Shown one piece after another: positions 42,721-55,974 of a stretch of DNA of 64,000 nucleotides. Positions within the stretch are counted from its first letter, which is position 1. Every line of letters starts with the position of its first letter. The DNA comes from Nephrocerus scutellatus (lineage: Eukaryota > Arthropoda > Insecta > Diptera > Pipunculidae), in the NCBI GenBank assembly GCA_947095585.1, contig OX352761.1, positions 77,903,767 to 77,967,766 on the forward strand, read 5' to 3'. The position numbers and the translations under genes are program-made. The notes below the pieces were generated by a model. It saw nothing but the letters and a program-made list of their open reading frames with translations. It had not been told where the DNA came from and ran no database searches.

Positions 42721-43856
42721 GTATTGTTTTCTGTTAGACGACCAAACACGAGAGAGAGCACTCACTCACAATGTTGATTGAGAGAGCAGAGCAGAGCAAT
42801 GATAGGAAAATGAACAGAGACTATACTATCACTACGGCTGCGGTAAAGAATAAAGTAGCTTCGCAGCTTGTGCTGCACAAAAAAATGGCACGAAATTGCG
42901 GCTATATTTTGAACCGACTTACAGTCTCTGCTTGTAGGGCGACAATTTGACATTTACATTTTGCTATTTGCATCCCATTTTAAGTAGCTGCGTAAACTGC
43001 GCAGTCGATTTTTCTTTAATGCATTGGCTGAAAAGTGAATTTTTGACCAACATGCAGCATAAACTGCGCAGCGGCTGAATTCTTGACCGCAGCCTACTAC
43101 TGCATATGTTTATTTCGTTCTGCTCTGCTTGATTGTATGTTATTGAAACCACATACATGATCATCAATCACATCACATACAACGAATAAATAATTTATAA
43201 GCTGATTTAAATGTTCATAACAATTTATTGTGAGGTGGGTACATATTAAATATATCATATCACTGTACAAACATAGTAATGCAGTTGCATCGATAGTAGT
43301 AGGAGAGTAGTAGGAGAAGTAAGAGCTGTTAAAAAAATATGTGCGTGTAATCTTTACGCGCGGTTGGAGTGAAATTCTTTGACGTTGTGGCCAATATTAC
43401 GATTAAATTAAAAGGTACGAGTCGCTTGAGAAATTGCTTAGTTCCCGAAATTCCAGACCATAATGATCATACTCCAGAATTCCCATAGGAAGATATCTTA
43501 TAGCCGCATATTAGTCCTGCATTCCGAATTTCATTTCAATCGCTTGAGAAATTGCTTTGTTCCAGAAATTCCAGACCATAATAATATATTCAAGAATTTC
43601 CATAGCAAGAAGTCTTTAGCCGGAACTATAATGTAATTTCATCTCTTTACGCTAGTGTCAAAACCCGACGATTAAATGAGCGAATACAATGAAAATGTAT
43701 GCTGCGCCCATAATAGCGTTCGCAATACTTTCGTTACTTTGCCAATCGTTAGATGTGCGCTGGCGAGCGCATTTTCTTAAGAAAACTTGACAGTTGTCAT
43801 ATGTTATTTCGTCGAGGTGACAAAACTACATTTTGGTCGGATGAGAAACTTTAGAA

Positions 43857-45200
43857 TCTTTGGAAAGCATTTCGTCGGATTTTGACTTTAACATAAGGGG
43901 GCGAAATTGCAATATAGTTTAGCCTTTATAGTCGCATCTTAGTCCTACATTCCGAATTTCATGCGAATCGCTTGAGAAATTGCTTTATTCCAGAAATTCC
44001 AGACAATAATGATCATATTCCAGAATTTCCATAGGAAGAAATCTTATAGTCACATCTTAGTCCTACATTTCGAATTTCATGCGAATCGCTTGAGAAATTG
44101 CTTTATTCCAGAAATTCCAGACAATAATGATCATATTCAAGAATTTCCGTAGGAAGAAATCTTATAGTCACATCTTAGTCCTACATTCCGAGTTTCATAC
44201 GAATCCCTTGAGAAATGGCTTGGTTCCAAAAATCCCAGACCCTATTGGCCAGATCCTAGAATTTCCATAGGAACAAATCTTTGGAAAGCATTTCGTCGGA
44301 TTTTGACTTTAACATAAGGGGGCGAAATTGCATTATAGTTTAGCCTTTATAGTCGCATCTTAGTCCTACATTCCGAATTTCATGCGAATCGCTTGAGAAA
44401 TTGCTTTATTCCAGAAATTCCCGACAATAATGATCATATTCCAGAATTTCCATAGGAAGAAATCTTATAGTCACATCTTAGTCCTACATTTCGAATTTCA
44501 TGCGAATCGCTTGAGAAATTGCTTTATTCCAGAAATTCCAGACAATAATGATCATATTCAAGAATTTCCGTAGGAAGAAATCTTATAGTCACATCTTAGT
44601 CCTACATTCCGAGTTTCATACGAATCCCTTGGGAAATGGCTTGGTTCCAAAAATCCCAGACCCTATTGGCCAGATCCTAGAATTTCCATAGGAACAAGTC
44701 TTATAGTCACATATTAGTCCTACATTCCGAGTTTCATACGAATCCCTAGAGAAATGGCTTGGTTCCAAAAATCCCAGACCCTATTGGCCAGATCCCAGAA
44801 TTTCCATAGGAACAAGTCCTATAGTCACATATTAGTCCTACATTCCGAGTTTCATACGAATCCCTTGAGAAATGGCTTGGTTCCAAAAATCCCAGACCCA
44901 ATTGGCCAGATCCCAGAATTTCCATAGGAACAAGTCCTATAGTCACATATTAGTCCTACATTCCGAGTTTCATACGAATCCCTTAAGAAATGGCTTGGTT
45001 CCAAAAATCCCAGACCCAATTGGCCAGAACCCAGAATTTCCATAGGAATACCTTAAGAAATGGCTTGGTTCCAAAAATCCCAGACCCAATTGGCCAGATC
45101 CCAGAATTTCCATAGGAACAAGTCTTATACTCACATATTAGTCCTACATTCCGAAATACATGCGAATCGCTTGATAAATTGCTTTGTTCAAAAACTCTAG
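43857..45200. repeat. 118-bp satellite with two 421-bp higher-order blocks (unit B)
   Basis: Higher-order blocks start at 43857 and 44278 (period 421). The third block of unit A is missing. A ~70-bp partial monomer near 45040-45120 is present in A and B but absent from the copy at 47757-48200. Confidence 0.88.
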
Positions 45201-45474
45201 TTCCTCATGACCAAATCCCATTGGATATTAAAAAACGTTACTTAAAATCTGTTAAAAACGTAACTTAACATCTGTTAAAAAATCGTTACTTAACATCTGT
45301 TAAATACGTAACTTAACATCTGTTAAAAACGTAACTTAACATCTGTTAAATAGTGACATTTAACATTTGAGTTTTTGAACATGTACCCTCTTAAACCTTG
45401 GAGTGAGACGTTGTCACGTCAAAACTGCGGTATAACGGCAATAAAACCTTTAATAATTTACGAATTTTTAGAAT

Positions 45475-45883
45475 CTATCTTCGTTCATAAAATCGGGCCT
45501 TAATGTAATGATCAAACCACACTTCGAGTACTGTATCCTCAATCCTATACCTGTGTTGCGATACGCTATTGTTAAAACTACAAAGACTGAAGAATAGAGC
45601 AATGAGAATAATTATAAAATGTAATCGATTTTCTTCTGTCCGATTAATGTTAGAAACCCTTAAATGGTTAAAAGTCAAACAAAGAATCCAATTTAACTTA
45701 TTATGTTTTATTAAATTCTCTATTTTAGTACTTTACTTTAATAAAACACGTCCTTTTCCTTTCGAGTCCAAATTACAACTCCCTTTATTATCTTATGTGT
45801 TTCTTAAGCCTAGGTATATATATTTTAACAAAGAGAAAACAAAGAGAATAGTCTATAAGGCCGCACAAACGACCGGTTTATGA
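45475..45883 (+). pseudogene. LINE RT C-terminal fragment (unit B)
   Basis: Frame 45569-45883 as in unit A, with the 33-bp segment encoding TRPFPFESKLQLP retained. Shares the TTCTTCTG variant with 48488-48896 and not with A or D. Confidence 0.75.
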
Positions 45884-46057
45884 TATACATATATATATAT
45901 TTATGATATAAATATATATATAGACAATATGTATTTAAACGACTGACAGCGAAAGAATAACAATACTGACGAAACGGTAGCATGCAATACTTTAAAACAT
46001 AATAACTACTACAATTCGGCCATCCTGACTTATAGATCACCTGATCTCTATTTATGT

Positions 46058-46820
46058 TTACATTTTAATTTTAACATTTCGACTTAACCAAGGTTTCATG
46101 TTGCCGACCGCCCATACTCCTTGGTATGGTAATCTCGTTTGTTGGAAATTTTCTACATCTTTAAGTATATATCTATCATTTCGTAGTACTTTTGTAACCT
46201 GATAAGGTCCTCGAAACTTTGGTATCAGTTTTTTTGATGCACCCGGGTGTGAATCAAAGTTTTTCACCATCACATAATCACCTGTTTTGTAAATAACCGG
46301 CTTACATCTTTTTTTATCCACGTATTGTTTGTTGTATGCCTGAGAATTTTCTTGTTCTACTATCGCTTTCTGTCTTATTCTCTTAAGATCCCGTTTTACT
46401 TCTAAACCTTCTGCTTCTATCAGTTTATCTTTAAGTTCGTCTGAAAATTTCCCTTTCTGGTCTACTCCAAACAGCATAATACTTGGGTGTTGCTTAATTG
46501 TGCGATTCACTGTATTATTAAACGTATGTTCAACCTTCTCCAAAACGTGATCCCAAAAAATTCCCTCTTCCGGTTTTACTAGTTTAGCCAACATTGGTCC
46601 TAAGCTTCTATTTACTCTCTCTACCTGACCATTTGCTTGAGGGGACCCTGTTGCGACCTTTACGTGTTGAATATTATTTTCTAATAGAAATTCTTTAAAA
46701 TCAACCGACGTAAAACAACTTCCTCTATCCGAAACTATACATTTGGGCATACTATATGCTCTAAAATAATCTATTAGTGCTTTTATGACTTCTTTCGTGT
46801 TTGTCGTTTTCGTGGGATAT
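46058..46820 (-). pseudogene. Ty3/gypsy integrase C-terminal half, open frame (unit B)
   Basis: 230 codons uninterrupted from PKCIVSDRGSCF to the end: catalytic Asp, SPQANGQVERVNRSL with Glu, the HTFNNTVNRTIKQHPS region, and the C-terminal domain (LIPKFRGPYQVTKVLRND). The N-terminal zinc finger and first Asp are absent because the copy is truncated at 46820. The translation is identical to that of 49071-49763. Confidence 0.88.
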
Positions 46821-47027
46821 GTACAAACTGCATACTAGTGTTTTTGTATGCGTTCAAAAGTTGTCCAGTATAAAATTGTGAGCTTGTGTTAATTTTACTG
46901 ATTCTTTATTAAAGTTATTATCTATAAATTAATTAAATTGTGTTGTGTTGCAAAATCCGAACGAACGAACGAACGAAAGCCTGAATTTCGTAACAATTGG
47001 TGTCAGAAGTGGGATTTAGCAAATTGA

Positions 47028-47756
47028 ATGAATATTGAAAGAGTTGGACTTGCGTTATGTACAGTCTCACACCCAGGAGTTAAGCAAAATACAGCTCCAG
47101 ATGAAGAAACAACGGCGAGGAGAACGACTTCAAGAATTAGAGCGGCACGACACGACACTAAGCTAGCACGACAAGTCTATTGTGGGGTTCCGGCTGGTAT
47201 GTTGGACGGGTTGGCAGTGGATGCGTTCAGCAATGCTATTCGAGATGAACAGTTGACGCTTAACAGCCAGAGGAAAGTCGATGAAAGAAGTGTTGGCATC
47301 GGCTTTAGAATATGAAGAAGCCAGAGCCAATTTGTATACTGAGTTAGTTAGATTGAGCAAGTTGGAAACAGAGGACATTACACAAATAAAAGCACTTATT
47401 AAAGAGGAAATACGAAAAACAAAAACTGGAAGCCTTCAGAACGACGGAAATCCAACATCTAGTTCCCGTCCAAAATGTTTTAGATGCCAGAAACCTGTAC
47501 ATTTTATCCGCGACTGCAAAGAACCAAGACCGGCACAAACAACAATACAGCCAGAGAATCGTGCCAAGAAAAGCAGCCAGCTTACCTCGTAGACCAGGAA
47601 AACTAATTTACAACAGCTTTACGGGGCGTAAGCTGGTGAAGAGGAATGAGAGCCCCAAAGTCACGGTGAACATTGCCAAACTTGGAAACGACAGCAATAG
47701 CTTGATTGTAAGTGGTGTTTTAGAAGGAAAACCATGCACTTTTACCTTGGATGCAG
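47028..47756 (+). pseudogene. truncated gag and partial protease (unit C)
   Basis: gag as in the other units (47028-47592), with the knuckle reading CFRCQKPVHFIRDCK: Gly to Val, a change shared only with unit D. Protease runs from 47561 to GKPCTFTLDA, then is cut at the duplication junction (CAG at 47754-47756), just before the rest of the active site. Confidence 0.82.
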
Positions 47757-49070
47757 ATCCTAGAATTTCCATAGGAACAAGTCTTATAGTCACATATTAG
47801 TCCTACATTCCGAGTTTCATACGAATCCCTAGAGAAATGGCTTGGTTCCAAAAATCCCAGACCCTATTGGCCAGATCCCAGAATTTCCATAGGAACAAGT
47901 CCTATAGTCACATATTAGTCCTACATTCCGAGTTTCATACGAATCCCTTGAGAAATGGCTTGGTTCCAAAAATCCCAGACCCAATTGGCCAGATCCCAGA
48001 ATTTCCATAGGAACAAGTCCTATAGTCACATATTAGTCCTACATTCCGAGTTTCATACGAATCCCTTAAGAAATGGCTTGGTTCCAAAAATCCCAGACCC
48101 AATTGGCCAGATCCCAGAATTTCCATAGGAACAAGTCTTATACTCACATATTAGTCCTACATTCCGAAATACATGCGAATCGCTTGATAAATTGCTTTGT
48201 TCAAAAACTCTAGTTCCTCATGACCAAATCCCATTGGATATTAAAAAACGTTACTTAAAATCTGTTAAAAACGTAACTTAACATCTGTTAAAAAATCGTT
48301 ACTTAACATCTGTTAAATACGTAACTTAACATCTGTTAAAAACGTAACTTAACATCTGTTAAATAGTGACATTTAACATTTGAGTTTTTGAACATGTACC
48401 CTCTTAAACCTTGGAGTGAGACGTTGTCACGTCAAAACTGCGGTATAACGGCAATAAAACCTTTAATAATTTACGAATTTTTAGAATCTATCTTCGTTCA
48501 TAAAATCGGGCCTTAATGTAATGATCAAACCACACTTCGAGTACTGTATCCTCAATCCTATACCTGTGTTGCGATACGCTATTGTTAAAACTACAAAGAC
48601 TGAAGAATAGAGCAATGAGAATAATTATAAAATGTAATCGATTTTCTTCTGTCCGATTAATGTTAGAAACCCTTAAATGGTTAAAAGTCAAACAAAGAAT
48701 CCAATTTAACTTATTATGTTTTATTAAATTCTCTATTTTAGTACTTTACTTTAATAAAACACGTCCTTTTCCTTTCGAGTCCAAATTACAACTCCCTTTA
48801 TTATCTTATGTGTTTCTTAAGCCTAGGTATATATATTTTAACAAAGAGAAAACAAAGAGAATAGTCTATAAGGCCGCACAAACGACCGGTTTATGATATA
48901 CATATATATATATTTATGATATAAATATATATATAGACAATATGTATTTAAACGACTGACAGCGAAAGAATAACAATACTGACGAAACGGTAGCATGCAA
49001 TACTTTAAAACATAATAACTACTACAATTCGGCCATCCTGACTTATAGATCACCTGATCTCTATTTATGT

Positions 49071-49833
49071 TTACATTTTAATTTTAACATTTCGACTTAA
49101 CCAAGGTTTCATGTTGCCGACCGCCCATACTCCTTGGTATGGTAATCTCGTTTGTTGGAAATTTTCTACATCTTTAAGTATATATCTATCATTTCGTAGT
49201 ACTTTTGTAACCTGATAAGGTCCTCGAAACTTTGGTATCAGTTTTTTTGATGCACCCGGGTGTGAATCAAAGTTTTTCACCATCACATAATCACCTGTTT
49301 TGTAAATAACCGGCTTACATCTTTTTTTATCCACGTATTGTTTGTTGTATGCCTGAGAATTTTCTTGTTCTACTATCGCTTTCTGTCTTATTCTCTTAAG
49401 ATCCCGTTTTACTTCTAAACCTTCTGCTTCTATCAGTTTATCTTTAAGTTCGTCTGAAAATTTCCCTTTCTGGTCTACTCCAAACAGCATAATACTTGGG
49501 TGTTGCTTAATTGTGCGATTCACTGTATTATTAAACGTATGTTCAACCTTCTCCAAAACGTGATCCCAAAAAATTCCCTCTTCCGGTTTTACTAGTTTAG
49601 CCAACATTGGTCCTAAGCTTCTATTTACTCTCTCTACCTGACCATTTGCTTGAGGGGACCCTGTTGCGACCTTTACGTGTTGAATATTATTTTCTAATAG
49701 AAATTCTTTAAAATCAACCGACGTAAAACAACTTCCTCTATCCGAAACTATACATTTGGGCATACTATATGCTCTAAAATAATCTATTAGTGCTTTTATG
49801 ACTTCTTTCGTGTTTGTCGTTTTCGTGGGATAT
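49071..49833 (-). pseudogene. Ty3/gypsy integrase C-terminal half, open frame (unit C)
   Basis: Same 230-codon frame as 46058-46750, with no difference in translation. Preceded on the left by the LINE RT tail (48488-48896) and an AT-rich spacer. Fused at 49833/49834 to the LTR of unit D. Confidence 0.88.
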
Positions 49834-50040
49834 GTACAAACTGCATACTAGTGTTTTTGTATGCGTTCAAAAGTTGTCCAGTATAAAATTGTGAGCTTGT
49901 GTTAATTTTACTGATTCTTTATTAAAGTTATTATCTATAAATTAATTAAATTGTGTTGTGTTGCAAAATCCGAACGAACGAACGAACGAAAGCCTGAATT
50001 TCGTAACAATTGGTGTCAGAAGTGGGATTTAGCAAATTGA

Positions 50041-50605
50041 ATGAATATTGAAAGAGTTGGACTTGCGTTATGTACAGTCTCACACCCAGGAGTTAAGCAA
50101 AATACAGCTCCAGATGAAGAAACAACGGCGAGGAGAACGACTTCAAGAATTAGAGCGGCACGACACGACACTAAGCTAGCACGACAAGTCTATTGTGGGG
50201 TTCCGGCTGGTATGTTGGACGGGTTGGCAGTGGATGCGTTCAGCAATGCTATTCGAGATGAACAGTTGACGCTTAACAGCCAGAGGAAAGTCGATGAAAG
50301 AAGTGTTGGCATCGGCTTTAGAATATGAAGAAGCCAGAGCCAATTTGTATACTGAGTTAGTTAGATTGAGCAAGTTGGAAACAGAGGACATTACACAAAT
50401 AAAAGCACTTATTAAAGAGGAAATACGAAAAACAAAAACTGGAAGCCTTCAGAACGACGGAAATCCAACATCTAGTTCCCGTCCAAAATGTTTTAGATGC
50501 CAGAAACCTGTACATTTTATCCGCGACTGCAAAGAACCAAGACCGGCACAAACAACAATACAGCCAGAGAATCGTGCCAAGAAAAGCAGCCAGCTTACCT
50601 CGTAG
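50041..50605 (+). pseudogene. truncated gag (unit D)
   Basis: Preceded by LTR end (50008) and a complete PBS (50011-50028). Two overlapping phases as in the other units; knuckle CFRCQKPVHFIRDCK with the Val variant shared with unit C. N-terminal half of gag missing. Confidence 0.82.
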
Positions 50606-51131
50606 ACCAGGAAAACTAATTTACAACAGCTTTACGGGGCGTAAGCTGGTGAAGAGGAATGAGAGCCCCAAAGTCACGGTGAACATTGCCAAACTTGGAA
50701 ACGACAGCAATAGCTTGATTGTAAGTGGTGTTTTAGAAGGAAAACCATGCACTTTTACCTTGGATGCAGGAGCTTCCAGATCAGTTTTTAATCCCAAGGT
50801 GGTGTCCAAAGGTCAAGTGGAAAAAGAATTTCGTTATAATATGAGGACAGCGACAAGTAAAGTTGCAGCAATTAAAGGAGAGTGCTCCTGTAGTGTCATG
50901 TTTGGAGGAATACGGTTTTCTCATCGGTGTATTGTTGCCAGCATAACAGATGAATGCATATTGGGCTTGGATTTAATGACAGAGCACAAAATTTCCCTTT
51001 ATCTAAAGAACCACGTGTTAAAATGGCGTAAAGTGAAAATACCCCTGCAAATAAACGACAACCAGATTAGCGGGCTAAGAATCATCACCAAAGAAAAAGA
51101 AGAGATACCACTGAAGAAAAAGAAGAGATAA
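50574..51131 (+). pseudogene. Ty3/gypsy protease (unit D)
   Basis: 185 codons, D-A-G-A active site (TFTLDAGASRSVFNP; the second Val is Phe here). The following frame (51131-51376) encodes a linker (GKVNGDLGDSGGGIVEPTNF) leading to RT, better preserved than in A or B. Confidence 0.8.
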
Positions 51132-51376
51132 TGTGTGAGAAAATCATTTATGGCAAAGTGAACGGTGATCTTGGAGACAGTGGAGGAGGAATAGTGGAGC
51201 CAACCAATTTCAACAAGAAACGAATATTATGCGGAAGAACTCTAGTGAATTTTCCGCCCGAAATACCATTGAAAATAATGAACGTTAGCCCATCACCGAA
51301 GGTAATAAGAGAAGAAACAGTCATTGGCAAGACTCAGGGAGTAAGCTGTATCGCAAACTGTCAGCCTGTAAAGTAA

Positions 51377-52497
51377 AGAATACGCCACTAGATCTGGAAA
51401 GAAAGCAGATAATTCGTTCCCTATGTAAACCTCTTCCAGCAGCACAGCGACAAGCAGCAGAAAACGCGCTAGGGCAATTTGCCGACGATTTTGCTGCCAG
51501 CGACAACAACATGGGTAAAACCGATTTAGTTCGACATCGAATCGATACAGGAAATGTTGTTCTAATTCGACAGGCGCAAAGACGATTACCACTTGCTGAG
51601 CAACAAGAGGCAGAAACACTGGTCAAGAAGATGGAACGAGTTGGAATCATAGAGAAGTCTAAAAACCCATGTAGATCACCTGTGGCACTTGTCCAAAAGA
51701 AAGATAGTACAACGAAATTTTGTGTGGACTATCGGAAACTGAACGATGTCACCAAGAAAGATAGTTATCCATAACCGCGTATAGATGACACCTTGGACAC
51801 CTTATCCGGAGCCAGCATGTTCAGTACATTGGATCTGAAAAGCAGATACTGGCAAGTAGCAAGTCGTGACGAAGGCAAGGAGAAGACAGCATTTATTGCG
51901 GGAAACGGCTTGTATCAATTTTCTGTAATGCCGTTTGGTTTATGCAACGTTCCTGCTACGTTCGAGCTGTTGATGAAACATGTTTTGCTATGCCATAGCT
52001 GGAAGACATGTCTTGTCTATTTGGATGACATCATTGTTTTTGGTCATACATTTAATGAGCACGTGAATAATCTTCGGCAAGTTCTAAAAACCATAAAAGC
52101 AGCAGGATTAAATTTGATTCCGCCGAAATGTAGCCTTTTCAAAAATTAAGCGAATTATTTGAGCCACATTGTATCCAGTCAAGGAGTACGCACGGATCCC
52201 AAGAAGTTGGAAACTGTTAACGAATGGCCGGTAGCAAAGAATTTACATGAGATGCGAAGTTTTCTGGGGCTATGCTCATACTATCGACGGTTTGTGCCTA
52301 ACTTCGCAGATGTTGCACGAAGCCTTCATCGCCTTACTGAGAAGAACCAAAAGTTCCAATGGTCGAGTGAGCACCAAAAATCATTCGAATTGCTGAAGGG
52401 AAAGTTGTGTAGTTCTCCAATTTTAGCATACTTGGGGATCTGCATTGCGATTGATCGGGAAACTACTGACTGTTCAAAAATTGGTTTGAGCCAGTAG
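51377..52497 (+). pseudogene. Ty3/gypsy reverse transcriptase (unit D)
   Basis: Shared TAA at 51772-51774. A second, unit-specific TAA at 52147-52149 (GAA in A and B) precedes the SHIVSSQGVRTDP block. Catalytic VYLDDIIVFG present. A one-base difference near 52437 gives a different C-terminal tail. Confidence 0.87.
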
Positions 52498-53815
52498 CGC
52501 AACAATCGAGTTCGTGATGTAGTGCTTGCTCTACCTCGTAGTGGTGGTCCCCGTGCGAACGGTCTAGCGTTTCTATTCTAGGTAACCTGCGGTACCGAAA
52601 AATGTCCGCTAATGAAACCGACACAACGCCTCGGATAAGAAGTGACCGATTAATGAAGACTTTTGGCTATTGTACCCGGACTAAGATTGGTTTCTGGAAT
52701 CTGAGGACGCTTCGTCACTCAGGAAGTGAAGGACCTCAAAATGCCAGATTTCTTGAACTGGAACGTGAGTTTCTTCGATATATTTGGACATACTGGGAGT
52801 GAGTGAAGTAAGATGGTTTGACGCGGGAGAGTACCAATCCCCAACGTGTAACACTGTGCTACTCTACTCCGGCAAACCCTCCGGCAGTCCCCTTGAATCT
52901 GGAGTGGGTCTGCTGCTAACGCCAACAGCACGCAGAGGCCTAATTTCCTGGCACCCACATGGTGATAGGATCTTATCGGCCAGATTTCGGACTAGAGTAC
53001 GGCGCGTCACGATCATACAGTGTTACGCCCGAACTGAAGATGAAACGGACAACTTCTACAATCAGCTAAGCGCTGTATTCAACGCAACGCCGAACGAAGA
53101 TATCGTCATCGTGATGGGGAACTTGAATGCCAAGGTAAATGACAAGGTAAATGACAACAAATGTGGAAAGGGATGCAAATGTTGCGGGTTTGAAGATTAA
53201 TACTGCCAAAACCAAAATCATCAACCTCGGCACTAACTCAGTAACATTGCTGGACAGCCGGTAGAGAGAGTAGAGAGTTTCCAATATCTTGGGAGTATTG
53301 TCTCGACCGAAGGTGGAACCGAACAAGACATTGTCAACCGAATCGGTAAAGCAAAATCAGTGTTTGGAATGATGTCGATGATATGACGAAGCAATGCGAT
53401 CAGCTTGAACTACAAGCTGCGACTGTTCCGTTCAAATGTTGAATCTGTGCTGTTGTATGGGTGCAACACTTGGAAGGTGACCGCTACTGTCACAAAAAGA
53501 TTACAAACGTTCGTAAATATGTACCTACAGAACATCTTAAGGATTGTCTGGCCTAACCGTATCTCTAACGAACATCTTTACCAGAGAACGGGTCAGGAAC
53601 CAATAGGCACAAAAATCGAACGACGGAAGTGGCAGTGGATTAGTCATACACTACGAAAAGGCGACAGTTCCATAGCAAACTAAGCAATGCAATGGAATCC
53701 GTTATCTCAGGATGGTAGAAGAACGGATCGTCCAAGAAATACATGGCGCAGAACAGTTGAGGAGGAGTCACGGCAATTGGGGAAGAGTTGGAGAGAGCTG
53801 AAGCTGAAGCTGTTT
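52498..53815 (+). pseudogene. endonuclease-type LINE fragment (unit D)
   Basis: As in unit B: endonuclease (MSANETDTTPRIRS start at 52602, DILGVSEVRWFDAGEY, LLLTPTARRG) joined at about 53150 to the RT end (SIVSTEGGTEQDIVNRIGKAKSVFG, then SVLLYGCNTW). Part of the 5' UTR (45 bp) and ~240 bp at the 3' end are deleted. Confidence 0.83.
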
Positions 53816-55974
53816 CCTTTACTTATCACCTTTCTTATCTGGTTTGGTGTTAGTTGCCTCTTCTGGCGTTTCTACTATCTGTTTTTACGGTATTTTTGCC
53901 CGTAAGGCCAAATAGAGCCACCTTCGGCAGTGGTAGAGTCAAAAAACTGTCTTTTACATAAAATGTAAAAAAGAGGCGTGCTTAAAAGTGGGTGGGCCTA
54001 AATAATGGTAAAAAATGAAAGTTAAAAATTAGTTATACACCGCCCTAATGTTTTTATGGGCGTGGCATGATTTAAACGGAAGGTGGATAAATTTATGTCC
54101 GCCCACTTTTTAACACGCCCTCTAATGACCCTACCACTGGCAAATTTGTTCCGATCAGTCCCTTTTTTTGTTTATTAATACTTTCCCTTAATACCTTTAA
54201 TTCGATACCAATTAACCCTCCCTCCTCCTCCTTATTTTAGAGTGTGCCCATACTTTCCAAAAACGCCTTTTAAAAGGAAGAACTCCTACTTAAATATAAA
54301 ATAATTGAAAATATGAATAATTGCATAGTACATATTTTACAGTGTGCCTATATTTGTAATATAATGAAGTATAAATTTAAAATATCAGCTTTATGTTACC
54401 GTGAAACATACACGTCATTTTCTGCCTATATTTGTAACATAATGAAATATAAATTTATCCACCTTCCGTTTAAACTATGCAACGCCCATAAAATATTATC
54501 AAATACAGAAGGAAGCTCGCGCTCTTTTTATCGGTCTGAAGAAAGCACACAGCTACATTTACGGCAGAAAATTCGAGATCCAGATTGACAACAAACCCTT
54601 AATGGTGATATTTGATAAGAAAAACGAAATTCCAGCATATACGGCAAATTGGGCTCCAACGTTACGCACTCACAGTGATGGCCTATAATTTCACAATCAA
54701 ATACGTGAAACGCCAAGTGAGGACTGGGTAAGACCAGTCAAGACCGACGATATATGCTGCAACATGCTGACAAACGCAAAAACACTGACAGTCAACATTG
54801 AGTACATCGGAGAAGCCACAACTCAATGCCCGAAACTCAGCAAGGTTGCAAAAATGATTAGCACAAATTTTGGCCATCTTAAGCAAAACATATAAATAAC
54901 AACCCATAAAAATTGTACATGTAAATTCTCTAATAGGAGACACATATATGTGCAAAGTTTGAACCAGGTTAATTTGGAAAAAATTAATATTAGAGCACAT
55001 GTGTAAAAAATTTGTATGGGAGCCCCCGACCTTGGAGCCCGATCACTTTCAACTTTCAAAGAGATAAACATGTGTTTAACATTACAAGAAAATCTGATTA
55101 ATTTTTTAAAAATTTATATGGGCCTCAATGCCCTCAGGGTCCGGTCACTCCAAAAATTGTGCAAAAAGTTTTGTCCAGCGGAGATACACATGTGTACAAA
55201 ATTTGAAGAAAATCGGGTTAATTTTTTTAAAAAATTTGTATGGGGCCTCACGACCCCGGGGCCGGAGGTCTCCATAATTTCTACAAAAAGTGTTGTCCAT
55301 CGGAGATACACATGTATATAAAATTTGAAGAAAATCGGGTTAATTTTTTTTTTAAATTGTATGGTGCCTTACGACTCTGGGGCCCGGGGCTCTCCAATAT
55401 TTCTACAAAATGTGTTGTTCATCAGAGATACACATATATATAAAATTTTAAGAAATTTGTATAGGGCCTCGCGACCCCGGGGCCCGGTAGTGCTAAAAGA
55501 TGTGCAAGACATAGCAAAAAAAATTTCAACATAACATAACTTAAAACGAATGAAATTGAAATTAAGAACTTCTTGAAGCTATTGAAGTGAGGTACACTCA
55601 CAGACTAACGGCAATGAAAAGCGCTCAAGAAACATGCGTAAAGAGCGTTGGAGAAATAAAAAAAATGAGTGCGCTAACTGAACTGAGTCATTTAAGAGCG
55701 AAAGCTTAAAAATGGCGAAGAGCGTAAAGTAAGAATTGAGAAGAGATCAATTGATCATAATTTAATAAATTAAATAAATTTAAATTAATTGAAAATGGAA
55801 TAAAAAAAAAGGAAAATGAGTATTAGTAAGTACAAAATAGTTAAAAAATATAAAAATATAGTGATATCGAAATTTTTAATCATACACACAACATAAAATA
55901 TTAGTATAAACTATATAATATAAGTGTAAACGTCAAAAAACTGTTACCACTCGTACAAAAAACTGCGGTATAAC

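Larger units (their letters stand above)
33960..46820. repeat. array unit B (12.9 kb), the most complete copy
   Basis: Aligns with unit A along its length and serves as the reference for the array. It lacks the mariner and has an empty TA site at about 42717. It retains the LINE endonuclease segment deleted in A. Confidence 0.88.
46821..49833. repeat. short array unit C (3.0 kb), probable local tandem duplication
   Basis: Contains a partial LTR (ends 46995), PBS (46998-47015), gag, the first third of protease, then jumps at 47756 to satellite, short repeats, the LINE RT tail and minus-strand integrase. Its left half carries the sequence variants of unit D, its right half those of unit B. The best reading is a ~3.0-kb tandem duplication across the B/D junction, with copies 44671-47756 and 47757-50769. 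Confidence 0.85.

Noticed and set aside
46821..49833. Unit C as an independent fourth unit with a 9.8-kb deletion
   Set aside because: Variant sharing (left half with D, right half with B) is simpler to explain by one 3.0-kb tandem duplication.
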